NCBI GenBank assembly: GCA_937873515.1
Contig: CALMYB010000017.1
Span: 62,001-126,000, forward strand
Length of the DNA stretch: 64,000 nucleotides
Origin: an uncultured Acidobacteriota bacterium
Lineage (GTDB): Bacteria > Acidobacteriota > Blastocatellia > Pyrinomonadales > Pyrinomonadaceae
Direction: 5' to 3'
Position numbers and translations under genes: made by a program
In this document: positions 27,046-34,309 of the stretch, in pieces
Numbering within the stretch: position 1 is the stretch's first letter
Layout of the letters: each line of letters begins with the position of its first letter
The notes under the pieces: generated by a model
Database searches by the model: none
What the model was told of the DNA's origin: nothing
The model's input: only the letters and a program-made list of their open reading frames with translations

Positions 27046-28743
27046 ATGAAAAGAACTGGGTTGTGGATCAGGACGGGCGTAATTCTCGCCATCACGCTGG
27101 TCGGAATTTATTTGGTGTTTGGCCCGCGTCGCATGCCGACGGCGGCCGACTTTACCTGGGAAGGGATCAAGGCGAATCTTGCCGAGAATATCAATCTCGG
27201 GCTCGATCTCAAGGGCGGCTCGCATCTCGTAATGCGTGTAAAGCTCGATGATTACCTCAAGACGATGACCGAGAATAACGCGCAAGCTGCGGTCTCGGCG
27301 ATCCAGGACAGCACCGACCCCAAGTTTCAAGTGGTCAACAACGCGACCGTCGCAGAGAACGGTAATTATTCTTTCAACGTGACCTTGGCCGACGGGACAG
27401 ACCTCAGTGCAGTTACTGAGGCCGTGAAGAAGAAGGTCGATCTTCAGACTTGGAATGAGACCAGGTCGGGTTCGACGATCTCATGGACCCTTGGCGCCGC
27501 GGCGCAGAACGTCTTGAAGGTCGATGCGGTATCGCAGGCGAAAAAGATCATCGAAAGCCGTATCAATACGTACGGTGTCAAAGAACCGACCATACAGAAT
27601 CAGGGTTCACCGACTTCCGGCCAGATCCTTTTGCAGATGCCGGGCGTTGACGATCCTGAGCGTGTGAAGTCGCTTATCGGTGCGGAATCGAACCTTGCGT
27701 TGATGAAGATCGTCAGTGCGGCAAACCCTGCACCTGTAACGACTTATCCAACGATCGATGCGGCAAAGGCCTCGCTTGGCGGAACGGTTCCGGCAAATCG
27801 CAAGATCCTGCCGTACGCCGAACGTGACGAACCGACCGCGGCCGGACAAACGCCGGATCAGAAGGCTCCGACGAGGTATGTTGTGGTCGAATATCCGGCG
27901 GTGGTTGACGGCAGCGAACTTCGAAACGCCGAGGCGGTTTCCCGCACCGGCGCCCAGGGCGATTACCAGATCTCGTTCCAATTCAAGCCTTCGGGTGCAC
28001 AGAAGTTCGGTGAGTGGACGGGCAAGAACATCAATAACTATATGGCCGTCGTCCTCAATGACGAGGTCAAGTCGGCGGCATTTATCAAGTCGCAGATCTT
28101 TGACAGCGGCGAGATCTCGGGCAAGTTCACGAAAACCTCGGCCGAGGACCTCGCGTTGACGCTGAAATCGGGTGCATTGCCCGCGAAGATCGTTTATCAG
28201 GAAGAGCGAACGGTCGGGCCGAGCCTTGGTGCTGACTCGATACGCTCGGGTGTCGAGGCGTCGCTTGGCGGCCTCGCTCTCGTGATCGTCTTTATGCTCT
28301 TCTACTATCGCGGTTCAGGAGTGAACGCCGTCGTGGCTCTCGTGCTGAATATGCTCCTGACGATCGCCGCACTCGTGCTCATACGCTCGACGCTGACGCT
28401 GCCGGGCATCGCGGGACTGATCCTTGGTATCGGTATGGCCGTTGACTCGAACGTGCTTATATTTGAGCGTATCCGCGAAGAATTGAAGGCCGGATTCGAT
28501 ATTCCGACGTCGATCGACCTCGGATTCGACCGAGCTTTCGTGACGATCATCGATACGCACATCACGACGATCATCTCGTCGATCATTTTGTATATGGCCG
28601 GCGGCGCGGGTCCGATCCGCGGCTTTGCCGTCACCCTGATCTTAGGCTTGCTGATCAACCTGTTCACGGCCGTTTTCGTATCGAGAACGATCTTCAACTG
28701 GGAATTGAGTTTGCGGCCGAAAATGGACAGGCTAAGTATCTAG
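27046..28743 (+). CDS. secD: protein translocase subunit SecD
   Basis: A 565-residue RND-type membrane protein that uses the proton gradient to help release exported proteins on the periplasmic side. The first span is at about 7-25, followed by N-L-G-L-D-L-K-G-G-S-H-L, then the large periplasmic P1 region, and a five-span C-terminal block with G-I-G-M-A-V-D-S-N-V-L-I-F-E-R. secF follows after a hairpin. Confidence 0.96.
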   Translation: MKRTGLWIRTGVILAITLVGIYLVFGPRRMPTAADFTWEGIKANLAENINLGLDLKGGSHLVMRVKLDDYLKTMTENNAQAAVSAIQDSTDPKFQVVNNATVAENGNYSFNVTLADGTDLSAVTEAVKKKVDLQTWNETRSGSTISWTLGAAAQNVLKVDAVSQAKKIIESRINTYGVKEPTIQNQGSPTSGQILLQMPGVDDPERVKSLIGAESNLALMKIVSAANPAPVTTYPTIDAAKASLGGTVPANRKILPYAERDEPTAAGQTPDQKAPTRYVVVEYPAVVDGSELRNAEAVSRTGAQGDYQISFQFKPSGAQKFGEWTGKNINNYMAVVLNDEVKSAAFIKSQIFDSGEISGKFTKTSAEDLALTLKSGALPAKIVYQEERTVGPSLGADSIRSGVEASLGGLALVIVFMLFYYRGSGVNAVVALVLNMLLTIAALVLIRSTLTLPGIAGLILGIGMAVDSNVLIFERIREELKAGFDIPTSIDLGFDRAFVTIIDTHITTIISSIILYMAGGAGPIRGFAVTLILGLLINLFTAVFVSRTIFNWELSLRPKMDRLSI

Positions 28744-28761
28744 GTTCTTCTATGCGGGACG

Positions 28762-28784
28762 GGGAAGCGTCTTGGCTGCTTCCC
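28762..28784. other. secD-secF junction hairpin
   Basis: GGGAAGC (28762-28768) and GCTTCCC (28778-28784) form a perfect 7-bp stem with a nine-base loop. There is no T-run, so it is more likely an mRNA processing or stability hairpin than a terminator. Confidence 0.45.
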
Positions 28785-28809
28785 GTTTCGAAAGTGTTAG
28801 AGATTACAG

Positions 28810-29904
28810 ATGTTAAATCCTTTTGACAACTTCCATTTCGATTGGCTTCGCCGTCGGCGTGTATTTATTGGTATTTCTATCGCGATCATGGTCGCCGGAC
28901 TGGTCTCGGCGGTCGGCCGCGAACTTACTCCGGGCGGCACGGATTCCTTCAATATGGGAGTCGATTTCAAGGGCGGAACGATCGTAACTGCGAAGTTTAG
29001 AAACCGCCCGACCGACGACGAGATACGGGCGGCCCTCAATAATTCGGGTGTCGGCGATCCGGTCATCCAGTCGTCCACGAATAAGCCGGACGAGGTCTTG
29101 ATCAAGATACCGCTTCTTGAGGCGGAAACGAACCCTGAGGGCATTTCGGATCAGGACCATACGCTGCAGGTCCAAGCCGGCCGCGCGGAGGTGAAATCCG
29201 CTCTCGATACGTTCGGTACTGCCGCTGAGGGCGACGCAACGCTCGATACAGCGCCTGACGCAGCTTACAAGATCATCGGAACGGATTCTGTCGGAGCCAT
29301 CGCCGGATCACAGCTTCGAAATCAGGCTGTCATCGCGACGCTTTTGGGCCTCGTCGGCATACTCGTCTTTATCGCTTTCCGCTATGACTGGACATACGCT
29401 GCCGGCGCGGTCATCGCCGTGTTCCACGATGTGATCATGGTGCTTTCCTTCTTCTCGATCTTTCAATGGGAAGTGAATTTGACGGTGATCGCGGCTATTT
29501 TGACAATCGTCGGCTTTTCGGTCAACGACTCGATCGTTATCTTCGACCGCGTGCGCGAAAACGTGCCGATGCGGCGCCACGATTCGCTCTTCGAGATCAC
29601 GAATGATTCGATCAACCAGACGCTTTCTCGAACGGTCATTACGGCCGGCCTTGTGATCTTGTCCGTGCTGGCGCTCGTTATATTCGGCGGAGAGGTCTTA
29701 AGGAGCTTCTCGCTCGCTCTGCTTGTTGGCCTTACGCTCGGATGCTATTCGACGATAGCTATCGCGAGCCCGATCGCTATCTGGTGGCAGTCAAAATTGG
29801 GCGATTCGAAGATCAAGGATGCTCTTGCGCCTTCGGCGACAAAGGGTGAAAAACTTGCGTCTTCTTCGCGGAGATCGGTAACGCGTCGTCCGGTAACGCG
29901 GTAG
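28810..29904 (+). CDS. secF: protein translocase subunit SecF
   Basis: A 364-residue partner of SecD. First span about 19-37, the motif M-G-V-D-F-K-G-G-T, a short periplasmic domain and a five-span block with F-S-V-N-D-S-I-V-I-F-D-R. The tail is rich in Ser/Arg/Thr and extends beyond the usual end of the membrane domain. Last gene of the der-to-secF block. Confidence 0.96.
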   Translation: MLNPFDNFHFDWLRRRRVFIGISIAIMVAGLVSAVGRELTPGGTDSFNMGVDFKGGTIVTAKFRNRPTDDEIRAALNNSGVGDPVIQSSTNKPDEVLIKIPLLEAETNPEGISDQDHTLQVQAGRAEVKSALDTFGTAAEGDATLDTAPDAAYKIIGTDSVGAIAGSQLRNQAVIATLLGLVGILVFIAFRYDWTYAAGAVIAVFHDVIMVLSFFSIFQWEVNLTVIAAILTIVGFSVNDSIVIFDRVRENVPMRRHDSLFEITNDSINQTLSRTVITAGLVILSVLALVIFGGEVLRSFSLALLVGLTLGCYSTIAIASPIAIWWQSKLGDSKIKDALAPSATKGEKLASSSRRSVTRRPVTR

Positions 29905-29982
29905 TTCGGCGGGAGCGCAAAAGGCTCGAAGGAATGCTATGGCGGAAAAGCCGGTTTTTTGTAATAAAACGCATTATTCATC

Positions 29983-30011
29983 TTGACTTTGGGGTTTCAA
30001 ACTTTTAGACT
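29983..30011 (+). promoter_or_regulatory. sigma-70-type promoter for TonB operon
   Basis: TTGACT (29983-29988), 17-base spacer, TAGACT (30006-30011), preceded by AT-rich sequence. It is about 300 bases upstream of the TonB-like gene, implying a long leader. Confidence 0.5.
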
Positions 30012-30307
30012 TTCCTTCGTTGCTGGTCAATTAGAAAGTTTGTTTAGCTCGTATCCGAATTCGCAGTTAACGCGATAGGTGTCGGGTTTCCCGTTTTGCG
30101 AATTCAGGCAGTCGGTTGACGTCCAAGCAGCCCTCGCCGAGAATTCGGAACCCATCGAACTGAACAAAAAGATCTCATCTCGTCCGGTCGCCTTGCACTC
30201 AGCTTTGCGGCTGCAACGAGAGCAGGTGCGGCTACATCTAAGTTTTGAAGACGTTTCGTGACCGTTGACCTCGAATTTGGCACCAAGAGGCAGAATGGAG
30301 GATTAAG
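30012..30307 (+). other. long untranslated leader of TonB operon
   Basis: About 296 bases with no convincing gene; a 60-residue frame (30079-30261) has no recognisable features. The leader ends with GGAGG seven bases before the ATG at 30308. It could carry a regulatory RNA element, but none is recognised. Confidence 0.35.
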
Positions 30308-31114
30308 ATGCTTGATCAACTAGTAGAGTCTAAAAACAACTCGCCGGAAAACCGACGAAAAGGGGCACTGTTCCTGGTGTTCTTCGTCCTGGTTCTCGCA
30401 GGGTTGGTAGCGGGCACGACCGTTAGCCTGTTCGGCAAGGATTATGGAATGGGCACCGGAGACCTTGAGCTTACCGCTTTGGTCGCACCGCCGCCGCCCG
30501 ATGAGGCACCTCCGCCGAAGGAGGAGAAGCAGCCGGAACAAAAACGAGCCCCGGATGTCGATATACGCAAGGAGCTGATCGCGAACATCAACACGACGCC
30601 GCCTGACAAGCCGCCGCCGATCACGACCGACAACAAAAAGATCGTCGCCATGCGCGAGAACGTTAAGACGATGCAGGGGAATCAGGACGTGACGAACTTG
30701 GCGGCAACCCAGCAGCGGGGCCAAGGTGCAGTCGCCGGCACGACGAATACCTTCGGTGGTGGCAATACCCCTAACGGTGATAAGGACGGCAATGACGATA
30801 TCGATGCTCCGCCGCCGACGCCAAAACCGGCTCCTAAGACGGTTTCGGGCGGTGTGCTGAACGGTAAGGCCGTCAACCTCGTTCAACCGCGTTATCCGGC
30901 TACCGCTCGTGCGATGCACGCTTCGGGAACGGTTACGGTCCAGGTGCTGATCGACGAGCACGGAAACGTTGTTTCTGCAACGCCGGCCGGCGGCAATCCG
31001 CTGCTCGTACAGGCTGCTGTAGAGGCGGCGCGACGCTCGAAGTTCAGCCCGACATTGCTTTCGGGACAGCCCGTTAAGGTCTCCGGTGTTATCCGGTACA
31101 CGTTCAATCCGTAG
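30308..31114 (+). CDS. TonB-family energy transducer
   Basis: A 268-residue protein with the TonB plan: one N-terminal span (about 20-41), a Pro-rich periplasmic segment (P-P-P-P-D-E-A-P-P-P-K) and a C-terminal TonB domain (about 185-268) with V-Q-P-R-Y-P-A-T-A-R and G-T-V-T-V-Q-V-L-I-D-E-H-G-N-V. It would couple the ExbB/ExbD proton channel to outer-membrane transport or another envelope task. ExbB and two ExbDs follow on the same strand. Confidence 0.92.
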   Translation: MLDQLVESKNNSPENRRKGALFLVFFVLVLAGLVAGTTVSLFGKDYGMGTGDLELTALVAPPPPDEAPPPKEEKQPEQKRAPDVDIRKELIANINTTPPDKPPPITTDNKKIVAMRENVKTMQGNQDVTNLAATQQRGQGAVAGTTNTFGGGNTPNGDKDGNDDIDAPPPTPKPAPKTVSGGVLNGKAVNLVQPRYPATARAMHASGTVTVQVLIDEHGNVVSATPAGGNPLLVQAAVEAARRSKFSPTLLSGQPVKVSGVIRYTFNP

Positions 31115-31139
31115 GTTACGGATAGTTGGCGAACTATTC

Positions 31140-31180
31140 GCGGGATGCCGCTCCTGACGCTATTAGGCCCGGCATCCCGC
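31140..31180. other. tonB-exbB junction hairpin
   Basis: GCGGGATGCCG (31140-31150) and CGGCATCCCGC (31170-31180) form a perfect 11-bp stem with a 19-base loop, followed by AAATTTTC. It could be a partial terminator or a processing and stability site between genes needed in unequal amounts. Confidence 0.6.
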
Positions 31181-31237
31181 AAATTTTCTGCAAATACAGA
31201 GTAAAAATATCTTCGATTTCTTTTTGGAGGAAAAACA

Positions 31238-31948
31238 ATGACACTTTTTATGATGTTCGAGGGAGGCATTTCATTCGGCCTCTACGATATCGTGCACAGC
31301 TTGACGATCCCCGGATGGGGCGTGGTTATCGTTCTGCTTATCCAGTCGGTCTATATGATCGCTGTGGGTATCGAACGATGGCTCACCTATAACAAGGCAA
31401 AGACGCAATCCCGTCAGTATGCCCCGAAGGTCGCTCAGGCGCTCAAGACGAGCAATATCGATGAAGCGATCAATATCAGCGACCGCCACAAGGATTCGCA
31501 CCTTGCGATGGTCGTCTCCTCGGGCCTTAAGGAGTTCTCAGCTCACCAGAGCAACTCGGAGATCACTGATCTCGAGATGGAATCATCCAAGCGTGCCCTC
31601 GAGCGTGCCATTGCCGTGAAGACTGCTGAACTAAAGCGCGGCCTCGCAGGCCTTGCAACGGTCGGCTCGACGGCTCCGTTCGTCGGACTCTTCGGTACGG
31701 TCATCGGTATCATCGGTGCGTTCCAGGCTTTGAGGACCAACGAGACGGCCGGTATCGGCGCGGTCGGCGGTGCTATCGCTGAAGCCCTTGTAACAACGGC
31801 CAGCGGTATCCTCGTGGCAGTTCCTGCGGTGTGGCTTTTCAACTATTTCACGAACAAAGTTACCAGCTTTGGTGTCGAAATGGAGAACTCGGCTTCTGAA
31901 CTCGTTGACTACTTCATCCGTCAGCGCGGAAAGAATCTGAAGGGCTAG
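31238..31948 (+). CDS. exbB: ExbB/TolQ-family proton channel subunit
   Basis: A 236-residue three-span inner-membrane protein. It has the first span at about 25-46, a cytoplasmic loop, and two spans in the typical block G-S-T-A-P-F-V-G-L-F-G-T-V-I-G-I and A-I-A-E-A-L-V-T-T-A-S-G-I. The family forms the pentameric channel around an ExbD dimer. A strong GGAGG ribosome site precedes the ATG. TolQ and MotA relatives share the fold; the TonB context favours ExbB. Confidence 0.93.
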   Translation: MTLFMMFEGGISFGLYDIVHSLTIPGWGVVIVLLIQSVYMIAVGIERWLTYNKAKTQSRQYAPKVAQALKTSNIDEAINISDRHKDSHLAMVVSSGLKEFSAHQSNSEITDLEMESSKRALERAIAVKTAELKRGLAGLATVGSTAPFVGLFGTVIGIIGAFQALRTNETAGIGAVGGAIAEALVTTASGILVAVPAVWLFNYFTNKVTSFGVEMENSASELVDYFIRQRGKNLKG

Positions 31949-31961
31949 GATCGCAGCGTTC

Positions 31962-31985
31962 TCGGCTTTTTCACAAAAGCCCGAA
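31962..31985. other. exbB-exbD junction hairpin
   Basis: TCGGCTTTT pairs with AAAAGCCCGA (one bulged C), with a four-base loop. It sits between the exbB stop and the exbD start. Confidence 0.4.
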
Positions 31986-32002
31986 CTAGGAGATGGTTAA
32001 TT

Positions 32003-32452
32003 ATGAGTATGCAGGTCGGCGGAGCCGACGAATACAATTCGGATATTAACGTAACTCCGATGGTCGATATCATGCTGGTGCTCCTGATCATCTTTATGAT
32101 CGTGACACCGCTGCTTCAGTCGGGCGTGACAGTCAACCTGCCGCGCGACATGATAAGCCCGGATGAGGATCCGGATATCGCAAAGGAGTCGTCAGTTGTA
32201 GTTGCGATCCCGAATTCCAACAACTTCTACATCGGTAAGGAGCAATACCCGATCGATCAGCTTGGTGACATCATCAAGAAAAGGATGGAAGGTAAGGCAC
32301 CTGCACAGCGTATCGTCTATATCAAGAGCGGTATCGATGTGGATTACGGAACGGTCGTCCAGGCGATCGACACGATCAGGCGGCAGGATATCGACAAGGT
32401 CGGCCTCGTCGCGGATAAGAAGAAGGGAGCTCCTGCTCAGCAGGGTGGCTAA
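32003..32452 (+). CDS. exbD: ExbD/TolR-family protein, first copy
   Basis: A 149-residue single-span protein. The motif I-N-V-T-P-M-V-D-I-M-L-V-L-L-I-I-F carries the conserved membrane Asp that binds protons in ExbD/TolR. A periplasmic domain follows (to about 140) ending in a short Gln/Gly tail. It forms the stator with ExbB. A second, divergent ExbD gene follows. Confidence 0.92.
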   Translation: MSMQVGGADEYNSDINVTPMVDIMLVLLIIFMIVTPLLQSGVTVNLPRDMISPDEDPDIAKESSVVVAIPNSNNFYIGKEQYPIDQLGDIIKKRMEGKAPAQRIVYIKSGIDVDYGTVVQAIDTIRRQDIDKVGLVADKKKGAPAQQGG

Positions 32453-32465
32453 CGCAAGACAACTC

Positions 32466-32512
32466 GGAGCAATGAGGACGGGCCGAAAAGGACCTCTCTG
32501 ATTCATTGCTCC
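32466..32512. other. exbD-exbD junction hairpin
   Basis: GGAGCAATGA (32466-32475) and TCATTGCTCC (32503-32512) form a perfect 10-bp stem, with further possible pairing (GAGG/CCTC) inside the loop. Confidence 0.55.
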
Positions 32513-32532
32513 CAGGGTACTGAGGAGTTTAT

Positions 32533-33006
32533 ATGGGAATGTCAACCGGCGGCGGTGACGGCGCCAAACCAAATATCAACGTGACCCCGTTGATCGACGT
32601 GCTGCTTGTGCTGCTCGTCATCTTCATGGTCATTACTCCGCTGAAGCCAAGCCGATTCGAGGCGAAGGTCCCGGCCGAGAAGAAAGATCAACAGGATGTT
32701 GTGGTTCAGGCGAATCCGTACACCCTTGTCGTCGCGATCAATAAAGACACTAAAGGCGTAACCTTGAACAACGAGCCTTATGGCGATGTGACCAATACCG
32801 AAGGCCTTATCGCGAAGCTCAAAGAGGTTTTCAAGGAACGCGCTGATAAAGGCGTCCTGAATGAGAACACGAACCAGGTCGAGCGGACACTCTTCGTAAA
32901 AGCGCCGAAAAGCGTGCGGTACGGTGATGTGGTCCTGGTGATCGACGCGGTCAAACAGGCCGGGGCTTCGCCCATAGGCCTGCAGATCGACGATCTTGCA
33001 AACTAA
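32533..33006 (+). CDS. exbD: ExbD/TolR-family protein, second copy
   Basis: A 157-residue single-span protein. I-N-V-T-P-L-I-D-V-L-L-V-L-L-V-I-F contains the proton-binding Asp; the periplasmic part differs strongly from the first ExbD and is longer in the middle (N-E-N-T-N-Q-V-E-R-T). A pair of unlike ExbDs beside one ExbB is known in some Gram-negative phyla and may form a heterodimer or serve different transducers (inference). Confidence 0.92.
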   Translation: MGMSTGGGDGAKPNINVTPLIDVLLVLLVIFMVITPLKPSRFEAKVPAEKKDQQDVVVQANPYTLVVAINKDTKGVTLNNEPYGDVTNTEGLIAKLKEVFKERADKGVLNENTNQVERTLFVKAPKSVRYGDVVLVIDAVKQAGASPIGLQIDDLAN

Positions 33007-33129
33007 CAATTTTGGAACGGGGCGTGGCCTTGTTGCCGTTCGTCTTTTATGAGCGGAAGGCGCCTTTGGAGCGATCGGCCTTAAGGGAAATGGCCTAACG
33101 TCCCGGCTCTTATTAACTGGAGTGTAATA

Positions 33130-34200
33130 ATGAGAATCTCTCGTTTAGGAGTTCTAGCGGTGGTCGCAGTGATGGTCTCACTCGGCTCCGGCTGCTCCTT
33201 TTACAATCGCGTAATGGCGCGTAAGAACCTCGTGGACGGTGCCAAGGCCTATAAGGACCGAAAGTTTCCCGAGGCCGAACAGCGTTTTAGGTATGCTGCA
33301 TCGCTTGACCCCGAGGGTGAGACCCTTGAAGGACGTACGGCGCAGCTTTCTCTTGCTCGTACTCTCCATTCGGAATACATCGGAAACCGCTCGGACAAGG
33401 GAAAGGCCCAAGAAGCGATCGATGCGTATAAGGTGAGCCTTCCGCAATATCTGAAGGAACTAAAGGAGACCGAGGCGGCATACAATGCGAACCCGGCGTC
33501 TCCGGATGCGGAGCGGATGTATCTCAATTCGCTTTCGTCGGTGAACTCGACCTCTAGTGCGATAGCGAGCCTTTACGACAATATTCAGATGCCGGACAAG
33601 GCAACGGCTTGGCTCGAACAGGTGGCGAAGGATCAGGCATATCCTCCGACGGCGCGTGCTCGTGCCCTCAGCGCCCTTGCCGCAAAGCAGAATACCTGCG
33701 CAAGCGAGATCTCAGATACTCCTGAGACGAAGAAGACCGTGGCTGCCGGTGACGGCAAGCAGGCTTATCAATACGTTAAGCCGGCGGATGCGGCGCAGTT
33801 TACCAAACTACAGCAGTGCGCGACCGACGGTATGGCGCTGATCGATCAGGCGATGGCCCTCGAACCGGACTCGGTAAAGAAGTCAGGTTCGCTCAATCCG
33901 GACACGATGTCGGATGTCGAACTCGCTCTTGCTTCCGAGGTGCTGAAGATATTCCAGTCGGTTCGTTCTTATAAGGCCAGCTTGATCAACCAGCAGGCCC
34001 GCATCGCCGAGATGAACGGCGACAATTCGGGACGCGACAAGCTTAAGGCAGAGTACGAGACGGCTAAGGGCGCGATGAACCAGTTGGGCGATGTCGTTCA
34101 GAAGATCGATGACGCGGTTCAAGCTCGTGCAGCGGCCAAGGAAGCGGCCGAGGCGGCGAACGCGGCCAACGCCAACGGTTCTGCGAACGCAAATAAATAG
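33130..34200 (+). CDS. TPR-like lipoprotein
   Basis: A 356-residue protein with a lipoprotein signal peptide (lipobox S-G-C, Cys22), TPR-like helices (A-K-A-Y-K-D-R-K-F-P-E-A-E-Q-R-F) and a C-terminal Ala/Asn-rich tail (A-N-A-A-N-A-N-G-S-A-N-A-N-K). Similar tails occur on other exported proteins in this window. It ends the TonB/Exb operon (a strong terminator follows at 34234), so it may be part of the same envelope system. Confidence 0.82.
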   Translation: MRISRLGVLAVVAVMVSLGSGCSFYNRVMARKNLVDGAKAYKDRKFPEAEQRFRYAASLDPEGETLEGRTAQLSLARTLHSEYIGNRSDKGKAQEAIDAYKVSLPQYLKELKETEAAYNANPASPDAERMYLNSLSSVNSTSSAIASLYDNIQMPDKATAWLEQVAKDQAYPPTARARALSALAAKQNTCASEISDTPETKKTVAAGDGKQAYQYVKPADAAQFTKLQQCATDGMALIDQAMALEPDSVKKSGSLNPDTMSDVELALASEVLKIFQSVRSYKASLINQQARIAEMNGDNSGRDKLKAEYETAKGAMNQLGDVVQKIDDAVQARAAAKEAAEAANAANANGSANANK

Positions 34201-34233
34201 TCGTACAGTCGATTTTCCTTCCAATTTAGCGAG

Positions 34234-34266
34234 GTGCCCATTTACAATTAGATGGGCACTTTTTTT
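34234..34266 (+). terminator. Rho-independent terminator
   Basis: GTGCCCAT (34234-34241) pairs perfectly with ATGGGCAC (34252-34259) over a 10-base loop and is followed by seven T (34260-34266). It ends the TonB/Exb operon. Confidence 0.9.
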
Positions 34267-34309
34267 GTAGCTTTGGCCTGGGCGAAATGCCTTGCCGAAA
34301 TACCACCGT

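Noticed and set aside
30079-30261. Possible 60-residue gene in the TonB leader
   Set aside because: No ribosome site, no motif, and the region reads better as an untranslated leader.
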